64,000 bases of DNA from DATAAP01 sp041690495. Lineage in GTDB: Bacteria; Pseudomonadota; Alphaproteobacteria; CACIAM-22H2. Location: the NCBI GenBank assembly GCA_041690495.1, contig JAWLHE010000014.1, forward strand, positions 13,381-77,380, given 5' to 3'. Under the pieces are notes generated by a model that had not been told where the DNA came from, made no database searches, and saw only the letters and a program-made list of their open reading frames with translations. Below, one piece after another: positions 27,141 to 35,943 of this stretch. Position numbers and translations under genes: made by a program. How positions within the stretch are numbered: position 1 is the stretch's first letter; every line of letters starts with the position of its first letter.

Positions 27141-27505
27141 CCAATGCACCGCTAAGCTTGGCGATTCCGCCGATCGGACTGCATCGATTCTCCAATCCGC
27201 CACGCACAAGGCAATATCTCAGAGGGACGAAGCAGCGGAGCAATCTTTCCGAATGTATAGGATTGCTCGCGTTCTTTTGCGCCTCGACGTTTCGAACGGT
27301 GCCGTCTTTGACCCGCGGGAGCGCGTCGGCGCGCATGGTCATCCGCTTGGGCAGCCTGCGTTTACGACAGGTCTAGAACGCGATGCCGAGTACCCTTCGA
27401 ATTGCTGAATTGCCCGATCACTCCATGTGATCCGACATTGAGACAGATGCGCATCGTCTCTCGATCGCGCAGCACCGAAGAAATCCGACGGAGCCGTGTA
27501 ACCGC
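27141..27505. promoter_or_regulatory. Divergent region upstream of the polysaccharide genes
   Basis: This 365-base spacer lies between the LuxR gene and the initiating sugar transferase. A perfect 6-base inverted repeat, GATCAC-N5-GTGATC, is at 27416-27432, about 75 bases before the transferase start, and is a possible operator. No confident -35/-10 pair was found. No gene is supported. Confidence 0.45.
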
Positions 27506-29020
27506 GTGTCGTCCAATCCTTTCAGCACGGCTCTCAAGGTTACGCCGGCGGCCGTGGGCACGACGGCGACGCCTTTGCCGACGCTGGCACATGCGGCGAC
27601 GCGAAGCTCTCTCCACATTCCGATGGTTCTCGACGCGCTGAGAATCGTTGAGGGACTTCTTATCTTCTCGCTCGGCTGGCTTGTCTTTCAGTTCGACCTG
27701 CGTCCCGTCTCCGGGGCGGCCGCGCGCTTCTGGCCGGAGTACGGACTTGTCGCGATGACCGGCACGTTCATTGCGATCAAGGTGTTCGGGCTAACCGGCC
27801 TATATGCATCGGAGGCGATGGCGCATGCCGTCCGCCAAGTGGGACAGGTCTTTCTCGCGCTCCTGTGCATGGCCGCGACGCTCGCGGCGCTCGGCTTCGT
27901 CACCGACACCTGGCAGGAATTCTCGGTGCGATGGCTGATGCTGTGGCTCGCCGTGTCCTTCGTGACGATAGCGACGCTCCGCTCCGTCACAGGCTCCGCG
28001 ATCCAGCACCGGCTTGCCCGCGGCCGCTTCACCCAAACCATCGTCGTTGTCGGTGCCGGGGAATACGGCCAGCGACTCGTTGCGAATCTCGCAGCGAGCC
28101 GGTCTCCTGGACTGCGGCTGGTCGGACTGTTCGACGACCGGCATGATCGCGTTCCAAGTCAGGTACATGGCTTTCCGGTGCTCGGGACCGTCGAGGATCT
28201 GCTCGAGCTCGGGAAGACCATGGTGATCGACCAGGTTATCATCGCGTTGCCGTGGTCGGCGGAGGCGCGGCTGCTCGACGTGCTGCACAAGCTGAAATCG
28301 TTGCCGACTAACATCAGCCTGTGCCCGGACCGTATCGGCTTCCATGTGCGCTACCACGGCGTCATGCAGTGCGGCGCGGTGCCTCTGGTTAGCGTCGTCG
28401 ATCCGCCGCTGAGACACTGGCGGGGGTTTGCCAAGGCCTGCGAGGACCGCGCGCTGGCGATCGTTCTGCTGGTGGTGCTGGCTCCGCTTCTAGCGCTGAT
28501 TGCCGTGGCAATCCGCCTCGAGAGCCCTGGCCCGGTTCTGTTTCGCCAGAAGCGGTTCGGGTTCAACAACCACGAGATCGAGGTCTTCAAGTTCCGCACC
28601 ATGTATCACGGCATGGGCGATGACACCGGGGCGAACCAGGTTTCGCGCGACGACCCGCGTGTCACGCGGATCGGCGCCCTGTTGCGCCGGACGAGCCTCG
28701 ACGAGCTGCCGCAGTTCCTGAATGTCCTGAAGGGCGACATGTCTGTTGTCGGCCCTCGCCCGCACCCGATCGGCATGCGGACCGAGAAGAGACTGTGCCA
28801 CGAGATCGTCGCCGACTATGCCCATCGTCATCGGATGAAGCCCGGGATCACTGGTTGGGCGCAGGTCAATGGCTGGCGCGGCGCCACGGATACCGCCGAG
28901 AAGCTGCAACGCCGCGTCGAGCATGACCTTTACTATATTGACAACTGGTCGATGAGCTTCGATCTGCGAATCCTGTTCCTCACGGCCGTCCGCCTGCTCA
29001 CCGACGAGAACGCGTACTGA
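27506..29020 (+). CDS. Undecaprenyl-phosphate sugar phosphotransferase (polyprenyl glycosylphosphotransferase)
   Basis: The 504-residue membrane protein transfers a sugar-1-phosphate to undecaprenyl phosphate, starting repeat-unit synthesis. It has about four N-terminal membrane segments, a CoA-binding-like central domain (VVVGAGEYGQRLVANL, near residue 180), and a C-terminal catalytic domain with FKFRTMYHG, TSLDELPQFLNVLKGDMSVVGPRP and KPGITGWAQVNGWRG. This is the WcaJ/PssY architecture. The start is taken as GTG 27506 with GGAG 12 bases upstream; ATG 27623 is an alternative. The VanZ gene follows after 15 bases. Confidence 0.92.
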   Translation: MSSNPFSTALKVTPAAVGTTATPLPTLAHAATRSSLHIPMVLDALRIVEGLLIFSLGWLVFQFDLRPVSGAAARFWPEYGLVAMTGTFIAIKVFGLTGLYASEAMAHAVRQVGQVFLALLCMAATLAALGFVTDTWQEFSVRWLMLWLAVSFVTIATLRSVTGSAIQHRLARGRFTQTIVVVGAGEYGQRLVANLAASRSPGLRLVGLFDDRHDRVPSQVHGFPVLGTVEDLLELGKTMVIDQVIIALPWSAEARLLDVLHKLKSLPTNISLCPDRIGFHVRYHGVMQCGAVPLVSVVDPPLRHWRGFAKACEDRALAIVLLVVLAPLLALIAVAIRLESPGPVLFRQKRFGFNNHEIEVFKFRTMYHGMGDDTGANQVSRDDPRVTRIGALLRRTSLDELPQFLNVLKGDMSVVGPRPHPIGMRTEKRLCHEIVADYAHRHRMKPGITGWAQVNGWRGATDTAEKLQRRVEHDLYYIDNWSMSFDLRILFLTAVRLLTDENAY

Positions 29021-29035
29021 GTTTCAGAAGGAAGC

Positions 29036-29503
29036 ATGTCGGTTCGCCCAAGCAAAACCGAGCCTGTGAGCCGCTTTGTCTCGCTCCTTAGTCGCTCTTC
29101 GAGCCGGTTGTGGCTCGTCGCCTGGTCGGCCGGCGTCGTATTGACGGCGGTTGCCTACCTCTTGCCGGGCACCGGCCCGCCCGGCGAGTATCAGGCAGAC
29201 AAGATCATACATGTCATCGTGTTCGCTGCGCTGGGTATGCCGTTGCGCGCGGCGGCGCCGCGACTGCAGGGCTTCGCATGGCTGGCTGCGGTGAACGTCG
29301 CGCTCGCCGTGGTTCTGGAGATCGCGCAGTCGTTCCTGCCGGGGCGCGAGTTCGCGCTGCTCGACATTGCAGCAAATCTCGTCGGATTGGGAACGGGCAT
29401 TGCAGCCGGTGTTCGCATGAGGAAAGCAGCCGACCGCTGGCGTTGTACGTCCGCCACGACATGGGGAGGCGTGACCTCCTGGCGCCCTACCCGCGCGAAG
29501 TAG
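29036..29503 (+). CDS. VanZ family membrane protein
   Basis: The 155-residue protein has about four hydrophobic segments and the VanZ-like motif DKIIHVIVFAALGMPLRA near residue 55, followed by EIAQSFLPGREFALLDIAANLVGLGTG. ATG 29036 has AAGGAAG immediately upstream. VanZ-like proteins appear in several polysaccharide operons, but no reaction is established. It sits between the initiating transferase and the export lipoprotein. Confidence 0.85.
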   Translation: MSVRPSKTEPVSRFVSLLSRSSSRLWLVAWSAGVVLTAVAYLLPGTGPPGEYQADKIIHVIVFAALGMPLRAAAPRLQGFAWLAAVNVALAVVLEIAQSFLPGREFALLDIAANLVGLGTGIAAGVRMRKAADRWRCTSATTWGGVTSWRPTRAK

Positions 29504-29707
29504 CCCGATGGGCGTCCGGACGCATATTCGTCCCCCGCAAGCCGGACGAGATGACGGCAGGCAGGTTGCGGAAGGCTCTAACCCTTTTGCGAAGACAGCC
29601 GCCCGGAAAGTCAACTCGCCGCGCAAAGACGTTCTGTTACGATCAATTGCTGCCTGAGATTGTCGCATCGGCGTTGAAGATTTCGACAGAAGCAGAGGAT
29701 CGCAAAG

Positions 29708-30454
29708 ATGAATCCATATTCGCCCAATCGCCGGCACATCCGGCAGCTGATTTCCATTTCCGGAATGTTGCTTGTCGTGTTCCTGCTGAGCGCGTGTGGA
29801 CCTGCGGTGGTCAACCCGGCCACGCGCGAGCAGGCCAATGCCTTCTCCGCCGGTGCCGCCGCCGCGCAATACCGGCTCCAACCGGGCGACGAACTCGACA
29901 TCCGCTTCTATTACAATCCGGAGCTCAATACCTCCGTTCTCATCCGGCCGGACGGGCGGATCTCGCTGCCGCTGGCCAACGAAGTTCAGGCAGCCGGTCT
30001 TTCTCCGGCTGAACTCACGCAGCGGCTGCGTTCGGCGTACGAGGCCGAACTTCGCCGGCCCGAACTCACGGTCATCGTACGGTCGTTCAACTCGCAGAAG
30101 GTCTTCGTCGGTGGCGAGGTCGTCGCGCCAGGCGTCATCCAGGCGCTCGGACCCTTGACGGTTCTGCAGTCGGTGACCCAGGCCGGCGGCTTCAAGGAAA
30201 GCGCCCGGGTCAACGAGGTTCTCGTGATCCGGCGCGATCCTGCGGCGCCGACATCGAACCCGATCGTCATTCCGGTCGACATTTCGGCAGTCGTGGACGG
30301 GACGAGCACCGGCGAAGATATCGCGCTCCTGCCCTATGACGTCGTGTATGTGCCGAAGTCCCCGATTGCGAACGTCAACAAGTTTGTCGATCAGTATATC
30401 CGCCAGAACATTCCGTTCGGTTTCGGCCTGTCCTACGGATTCGACTTCGATTGA
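29708..30454 (+). CDS. Wza/GumB-type polysaccharide export lipoprotein
   Basis: The 248-residue outer-membrane lipoprotein has a signal ending in LLSAC with lipidated Cys30. It then has a Poly_export domain (YRLQPGDELDIRFYYNPELNTSVLIRPDGRISLPLANEVQAAGLSPAELTQRL) and a SLBB domain (KVFVGGEVVAPGVIQALGPLTVLQSVTQAGGF). It would form the outer-membrane channel for the polymer. A 204-base spacer precedes it, so it may have its own promoter. The GumC-like gene follows 27 bases later. Confidence 0.93.
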   Translation: MNPYSPNRRHIRQLISISGMLLVVFLLSACGPAVVNPATREQANAFSAGAAAAQYRLQPGDELDIRFYYNPELNTSVLIRPDGRISLPLANEVQAAGLSPAELTQRLRSAYEAELRRPELTVIVRSFNSQKVFVGGEVVAPGVIQALGPLTVLQSVTQAGGFKESARVNEVLVIRRDPAAPTSNPIVIPVDISAVVDGTSTGEDIALLPYDVVYVPKSPIANVNKFVDQYIRQNIPFGFGLSYGFDFD

Positions 30455-30481
30455 CAGCGATCTGACCCAGGAGACGTATTC

Positions 30482-32008
30482 ATGCGGACCGACGTAACCG
30501 ACAATGGCACGAGAGACGTTCTGAACGTCCTGTTCAAGCACCAGCGAAAGATCATCGCCACGTTCCTGCTCATTGTCGCTGTGGTCGCCTTCCACACCTT
30601 CACGTCTACACCGCTCTATGAGGCGAAGGCCGCCCTTCTGATCAAGGTCGGACGCGAATACGTCTATCGGCCCGAAGTCGGCAATGAGCGTCCCCAGGTC
30701 ACGACCAACCGCGAGGATATGGTCAATTCCGAGCTGGAGATCCTCACAAGTCGCGATCTCGCCGCAAGGGTCGTCGAGACAATCGGGATCGACCGCCTCT
30801 ACCCTGGGATCGACAAGCCGCCGCCCCTGTTCTCGCTCGCAGCGGTCCGCAACGCGGTTAACCACCTTATCGCATGGTTCTCCGGGCGGCCGACGGACTC
30901 CGCGACGAACACGAAACTCGAGAAGGCAAGCAAGGCATTTATCGGCAGCCTGAAGGTCGAGTCGATCCCGAAGTCCAACGTCATACGCATTCAGTTCCGT
31001 CACCACGAGCCGGAGCTCGCGGCGCTGGGCGTCAATACCCTGGTTGATTCCTTCAAATCCAAGCGTCTTGAGGTGTTCAGCGGCCCGAAATCGTCTTTTC
31101 TGGAAGAGCAGATGATCCACTACCGGGATCAGCTTCGCGCTTCGGAGCAGAAGTTCGAGGCGTTCCGCCAGCAATACGGGGTTTACTCGCTCGATCAGCA
31201 GCGCAGCCTGCTGCTCAGTCAGCGCAGCATGCTCGACACAGAGTTGAAAGCGACGGAGAACCGTATCGAGGAGGCCAATGAGAGGCTGGCCTCGCTTCAG
31301 GATCAGCGCCAGCGGATTTCCGAGACGGTGCCGCTGGCATCCGATGTGGAGCGCTTTCCGGTCGTTGACGACGCGAAGTCACGCCTGCTCGCGCTGCAGC
31401 TGAAGGAGCAGGAGCTGCTCTCGAAGTACCGTGAGCAGAGCCACATCGTTCAGAACGTCCGGGAGGAAAAGAAGGTCGTCGAGAATTTCCTCTCGCGGGT
31501 CCAGAACGACCGTGCGACACGTGTCCGCTCCGGGAAGAATCCGATTTACGAACAACTGGAGCTGGAGATTGTACGGACCACCGCCGAGCAGAATGCGCTC
31601 ACCGCCAAGCACTCGACGATCCAGCAGCAGATGACGGAGCTTGACGACGAGCTCCGCGCCCTCGACCTGCGTGACAAGGAACTGCAGCAGATCGAGCGCG
31701 AGATAAAGAACAACCGGCAGAATTACGAAACGTATTTGGAGCGAGCCGAGGAGGCGCGGATCTCGGGAGAGATGGACCAGCTGAAGATGGTGAACGTCAG
31801 TGTCATCGAGAGCGCCAGCGTACCGAGCCGGCCGGTGCTGCCGCGCAAGACGCTGAACCTGATGCTTGCCATGATGTTCGGTGCCGCGGCGGGCCTCGGC
31901 GTGGCTTTCCTGGTCGAGTACCTGCGATCGGGGTTCCTGACTCCCGAGAGCGCCGGCCGCAGCCTAGGTGTCCGCGTGCTCGGCACCGTCCCATATCGCA
32001 GCGCCTGA
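30482..32008 (+). CDS. GumC/Wzz-type chain-length determinant protein
   Basis: The 508-residue inner-membrane protein has a Wzz domain at the start, a first membrane segment near residues 21-38, a long periplasmic coiled coil (about residues 210-430), and a second membrane segment near residues 458-478 (LNLMLAMMFGAAAGLGVAFLVEYL). It lacks a C-terminal kinase domain; the CpsD-like protein encoded two genes downstream would be the cytoplasmic partner. It sets polymer length and bridges to the Wza channel. Confidence 0.92.
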   Translation: MRTDVTDNGTRDVLNVLFKHQRKIIATFLLIVAVVAFHTFTSTPLYEAKAALLIKVGREYVYRPEVGNERPQVTTNREDMVNSELEILTSRDLAARVVETIGIDRLYPGIDKPPPLFSLAAVRNAVNHLIAWFSGRPTDSATNTKLEKASKAFIGSLKVESIPKSNVIRIQFRHHEPELAALGVNTLVDSFKSKRLEVFSGPKSSFLEEQMIHYRDQLRASEQKFEAFRQQYGVYSLDQQRSLLLSQRSMLDTELKATENRIEEANERLASLQDQRQRISETVPLASDVERFPVVDDAKSRLLALQLKEQELLSKYREQSHIVQNVREEKKVVENFLSRVQNDRATRVRSGKNPIYEQLELEIVRTTAEQNALTAKHSTIQQQMTELDDELRALDLRDKELQQIEREIKNNRQNYETYLERAEEARISGEMDQLKMVNVSVIESASVPSRPVLPRKTLNLMLAMMFGAAAGLGVAFLVEYLRSGFLTPESAGRSLGVRVLGTVPYRSA

Positions 32009-32044
32009 CCGTTCACGCCGATCCGGCGCATCGAGGGTTCACGA

Positions 32045-34024
32045 ATGTATACGGCCTTCTATGAGCTTAGGCAGGAACCGTTCCATGTCACGCCGGACCC
32101 GGAATTTCTGTTCCCGAGTCCGTCGCACAAGGAGGCGCTCGCGGCGATCATATACGGGATCGAGCAGCGCAAAGGCTTCGTCGCGATCACCGGCGAGGTC
32201 GGAGTCGGAAAAACGACGATCTTGCGCAGCTACCTGGATTTCGCGGACCGCAAGGACCTCAAGCTCATCTACATCTACAACTCGGACCTCTCGTTTGATG
32301 ATCTCGTAACGACGCTCCTTCAGGAGCTTGGCATTGCGGAGCGGCCTCCCTCGACCTTCCTGGCGGTCGCACGGCTGCATGAAGAGCTGATCGAGATCTA
32401 TCGCAAGAACCAGACGGTGGTGCTGATCATCGACGAAGCGCAGAACATGCCTGTCGAGACGCTGGAAAGCCTGCGCATGCTCTCGAACCTCGAGACCGTG
32501 ACCGAGAAGCTGATTCAGATCATGCTCATCGGCCAGCCCGAGTTCGACGAGATGTTGCAGCAGCACCGCCTGCGGCAGCTTCGGCAGCGCATCGCGATCC
32601 ACGCGAGGATCGGAGCGCTGAATCTGGAAGACAGCATCGCCTATCTGGAGCATCGGCTGAACAAGGTCGCGCTCGGTACGAAGCCGGTCTTCACCAGAAA
32701 CGCGCTGCGGCTCCTGGCCGAAGCCGCTCAGGGAATTCCGCGCAATCTCAACATTCTGAGCGACAACGCGCTGATCACCGGTTTCGGACACCAGGCGCGC
32801 CCCGTCAGCGCGAAGATCGTCAAGGAGGTTCTCGCGGATCGGCAGATCGGGCGTCCGAAGCCCCGGACGACGCGACGGCCCGTAAGATGGATTGGCGCGG
32901 GCGCGGGCGCGGCGGCAACCGCGCTTGCCGTTGTGCTCATCTTTCGCACGGGCATGACCGACCGTATCGACGCCCAGGTCGCTCATTCCGACGCGACACA
33001 AGAAGCAGGCACGGAGCAGCCGCGATCGCTGGACCGGGCCGTGGAGAGGTTCGGGAACTGGGTCGACGGCGTCAGGCAATCGGCGGGCAGCACGCCCGGT
33101 CGCGGCGACGCTCAGCCGATGCCACGGGACAATGCGCCGGCGCGCGAGGAGAGCACGCGTCTCGGCGGCGTCCCGCCGACCGGGGACAAGAGCCAGCGCG
33201 ATGGGACTTCCGTCGCCGAGAGCCAGCCCGGCTCGGATCCCGCGCGGCCGCCGTCGAACGAGCGCGAGGCGTCCGTGCCGGCGCCGCCGGCGCCTGCTCC
33301 CGCTCCCGCCCCTGCTCCGGCCTCCTCCGTAACCTCGGCGCCGACTCCGGTCCCGGCACGCCCGGTCGAAACGGCGCGTGCCGAGGATCCGGGCCCGCGG
33401 CCGGACGCGGCGCCCGCACCGGTCCCCGCGGAGGTCATCCCTCCCGCGGCAGGATTGGCCGCGCCGCCAGTCGCCGAACCTGCGAGGCCGGCGCCAAGCG
33501 GTGCGGACGAGCGTCCTCCGCCTGCCGCCGCGGGTCCGGCCCCGCTCGCGACGCGGCGTTCCCAGCCCGTCCCGCTTACGGCACCGGCGAACCGTCCGGC
33601 GCAAGCACCGGTGCAGCGCCCGACTCCGTCGATCTCGGCCCAGTCCAACCTCGCCCCACCGCCGGCAACTTACTCCATGGCAGTACCATCCGTCGTGCCA
33701 CCTTCCGCTTCCGGTTCCGGGGCGGCCGCTTCGGGCGACGACGATGCGTTGGCGACTCGCAGGATCGCCGCTCCGAGCGGCGCGCGGTCCGAACAACTGG
33801 TCCGTACCGTCAGGTCCGGCGACAGCCTGTGGACAATGGCCGAAGACGTCTACGGCTACGTCAACCCGAATGTGCTTCGCCGGGTGCAGGATGCCAATCC
33901 CCACATCCGCAACATCAACGTGCTTGCTCCAGGACAGGACGTCGTATTTCCCCGCTTCCCCGAAACGCCATCCGATGCCGGCCTGGCGCTGTACGGGAGC
34001 ATGCCGCCGACCGGTGGCAACTGA
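32045..34024 (+). CDS. ExeA-like AAA ATPase fused to a LysM domain
   Basis: The 659-residue protein starts with an ExeA/GspA-type AAA domain (YTAFYELRQEPFHVTPDPEFLF), with Walker A TGEVGVGKTT (K56) and Walker B VVLIIDEAQ near residue 125. One membrane segment lies near residue 282 (WIGAGAGAAATALAVVLIF). A long Pro/Ala-rich linker (about residues 300-585) leads to a LysM domain at about 587-640 (VRSGDSLWTMAEDVYGYVNP ... LAPGQDVVFP). It could use cytoplasmic ATP hydrolysis to act on periplasmic peptidoglycan during polymer export. Similar ATPases occur in exosortase loci, but no exosortase is seen here. Confidence 0.9.
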   Translation: MYTAFYELRQEPFHVTPDPEFLFPSPSHKEALAAIIYGIEQRKGFVAITGEVGVGKTTILRSYLDFADRKDLKLIYIYNSDLSFDDLVTTLLQELGIAERPPSTFLAVARLHEELIEIYRKNQTVVLIIDEAQNMPVETLESLRMLSNLETVTEKLIQIMLIGQPEFDEMLQQHRLRQLRQRIAIHARIGALNLEDSIAYLEHRLNKVALGTKPVFTRNALRLLAEAAQGIPRNLNILSDNALITGFGHQARPVSAKIVKEVLADRQIGRPKPRTTRRPVRWIGAGAGAAATALAVVLIFRTGMTDRIDAQVAHSDATQEAGTEQPRSLDRAVERFGNWVDGVRQSAGSTPGRGDAQPMPRDNAPAREESTRLGGVPPTGDKSQRDGTSVAESQPGSDPARPPSNEREASVPAPPAPAPAPAPAPASSVTSAPTPVPARPVETARAEDPGPRPDAAPAPVPAEVIPPAAGLAAPPVAEPARPAPSGADERPPPAAAGPAPLATRRSQPVPLTAPANRPAQAPVQRPTPSISAQSNLAPPPATYSMAVPSVVPPSASGSGAAASGDDDALATRRIAAPSGARSEQLVRTVRSGDSLWTMAEDVYGYVNPNVLRRVQDANPHIRNINVLAPGQDVVFPRFPETPSDAGLALYGSMPPTGGN

Positions 34025-34072
34025 CAACAACATCGAACCCGCTGCCGAGGCGCATATGAGGACAAAAGGACG

Positions 34073-34855
34073 ATGAGCAAGATCTTCGAAGCGCTCGAAC
34101 ACGCCCGAGCGGAGCGGCATGCACTCAAGCCTGAGCTGGTACCTGCCGTTGCGCCTTCCTCGATTGCGTCGCCCCCGGCAGCCGCGCCGGCGACTCCGAA
34201 GGTCCAGCCATTTCCCTTGCAGCCGCCCGACCCTGTATTCGAGCGCGAGATGGCCGGCATCTATCATCCGATCATCTCCGCTCTTCCCGGCAACAAGGGC
34301 ATGGTCCTGTTCATGGGTACGAACGACACCGACGGCGCCTCGACCATGGCGCGCGAGTTCGCCTCGTTCGTCGCGACCCATGTCGGCTCCACGACATTGC
34401 TCTTCGATACCGACCGGCAGAAGCCCAATCAGCTCTCTCACTTCGGCATCCGGGGGGCGACCGCCTTCGAGGAGGTCGTGCACGAGGGACGCGGACTTGA
34501 CGATGCGATCTATCCCGTCCGGAACACAGGATTGCACGTGACTTCGCTGTCGCTGCGGCCAACGAACAGGCCCTTCGTCTTTGCATCCTCGCGGTCCGAT
34601 CATGTGATGGGCCAGCTGCGCCAGCGCTTCGACATGATCGTCATCGATGCCCCGGCGCCGACGAACGCTCCGGACATGCTCGCCCTTACGGCGAAGGTCG
34701 ATGGGGTCGTCCTGGTCATTCAGGCCGATCAGACCCGCTTCCACCAGGCAAAGCGCACGAAGGAACTGATCGAGGCCAACGGCGGCAAGCTGATCGGACT
34801 TGTCTTCAACAAGCGACGTTTTTTTATCCCTGACTGGATCTATCGCCGGCTCTGA
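34073..34855 (+). CDS. CpsD/BY-kinase-like protein lacking the Walker A lysine
   Basis: The 260-residue protein has the fold of a CpsD/CapB tyrosine autokinase (P-loop region from residue 78; Walker A'-like LLFDTDRQKPN; Walker B-like FDMIVIDAPAP). The P-loop reads GTNDTDGAST (residues 82-91): the invariant lysine before the Ser/Thr is Ala89. There is also no C-terminal tyrosine cluster. The N-terminus has the typical SKIFEALEHARAER helix. It may be a non-catalytic partner of the GumC-like protein. ATG 34073 follows a GGACG run. Confidence 0.87.
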   Translation: MSKIFEALEHARAERHALKPELVPAVAPSSIASPPAAAPATPKVQPFPLQPPDPVFEREMAGIYHPIISALPGNKGMVLFMGTNDTDGASTMAREFASFVATHVGSTTLLFDTDRQKPNQLSHFGIRGATAFEEVVHEGRGLDDAIYPVRNTGLHVTSLSLRPTNRPFVFASSRSDHVMGQLRQRFDMIVIDAPAPTNAPDMLALTAKVDGVVLVIQADQTRFHQAKRTKELIEANGGKLIGLVFNKRRFFIPDWIYRRL

Positions 34856-35013
34856 GCGGGCGGCCCGCCGCGGGCTGCTCCAGGGATCCAGTCTATAGAC
34901 GAGCCCGACGTTCAGGCCGCAAGCGGGGCCGCCGCGTTTCCGTGCGGCACTCGATATGCAGCCATTCTTGCCGCGACAGCGTTTCCACCGGGACAGCCCG
35001 ATCCGGTTGCGAA

Positions 35014-35943
35014 ATGAAGGTTGCCGTCCTGCTGAACGCCGAGGGTAACGCCGCTGCGCTGGACAGTCCGGAAACCCTGTGTAGCCAGCTTGCGGCATTG
35101 CTCGCAGACGCCGGAATCGACGCTATCATCCGTCTCGTTCGCGGCCGCGCGCTTCCGCAGGCGGTCAGGGACGCCCTCGACGCACGGTGCGGGGACGACG
35201 CACCCCGGTTCGATGCCGTCGTCGTCGGTGGCGGAGACGGCAGCGTCAGTACGGCAGCCGGCCTGTTGCTGGGCCGCGAGATGCCGCTCGGGATTCTCCC
35301 GCTCGGCACGCTTAATCATCTCTCCCAGGATCTCAAACTCCCGCTGGATCTCGAAGGCGCGGTGCGCGTCATCGCCGCGGGCCACACCCGCCGCATCGAT
35401 GTCGCGGAGGTGAACGGTCGCGTCTTCGTCAACAATTCATCGTTGGGTTTCTATCCGGCGATGCTAGTCGACCGGATCCGCCAGCAGCGCCGCCTTGGCC
35501 GGGGAAAATGGGCTGCTGGCGTCATAGCGTTCGGCCGCGTGCTTCGCAGCTTTCCGTTGCACCGGTTCGCGATCAGTACAGAGCTTGGCGTTCGTCCGCG
35601 CAAGACGCCATGTGCATTCATCGGCAACAACTGCTATGCGGTCACCCCGCCGTATTTCGGAGCACGGACCCGTATCGATCGCGGCGAGCTGTGCATCTAT
35701 ATCGCCCGACCCCAAAGCAGGCTGGGCTGGCTGTTGCTCGTCGTCAAGGCGATTTTCCGCGGGCTTTCGCCCGGGACGGATTTCGAACTCGTTCGGGTAC
35801 GGTCCGCGGAGATCGGGTCGCGCCGCCATCGCGTGCGCGTCGCGATCGATGGCGAGCTCGAGATCATGCGTCCGCCCCTGCAATACCTTTTGCATGAAAA
35901 GGCGCTGCTGGTCCTGACGCCGCCGCCGGACTTGCCGCCATGA
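35014..35943 (+). CDS. Diacylglycerol-kinase-like lipid kinase
   Basis: The 309-residue protein has the DAGK catalytic signature VVVGGGDGSVSTAAGLLLG near residue 70, followed by LGILPLGTLNHLSQDLKLP, as in YegS/DgkB relatives. It would phosphorylate a membrane lipid or polyprenol. ATG 35014 starts at the first strand (MKVAVLLN). Its stop overlaps the next gene in an ATGA. The link to polysaccharide export is by position only. Confidence 0.88.
   Translation: MKVAVLLNAEGNAAALDSPETLCSQLAALLADAGIDAIIRLVRGRALPQAVRDALDARCGDDAPRFDAVVVGGGDGSVSTAAGLLLGREMPLGILPLGTLNHLSQDLKLPLDLEGAVRVIAAGHTRRIDVAEVNGRVFVNNSSLGFYPAMLVDRIRQQRRLGRGKWAAGVIAFGRVLRSFPLHRFAISTELGVRPRKTPCAFIGNNCYAVTPPYFGARTRIDRGELCIYIARPQSRLGWLLLVVKAIFRGLSPGTDFELVRVRSAEIGSRRHRVRVAIDGELEIMRPPLQYLLHEKALLVLTPPPDLPP

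Noticed and set aside
29024..31174. A 716-codon minus-strand frame across the VanZ, Wza and GumC genes
   Set aside because: It is antisense to three recognisable genes and lacks protein-like features.
32039..35098. A 1019-codon open frame on the minus strand across the ExeA-like and CpsD-like genes
   Set aside because: It is antisense to well-supported genes, is low-complexity Arg/Gly-rich, and shows no family features. High GC content produces such long mirror frames.
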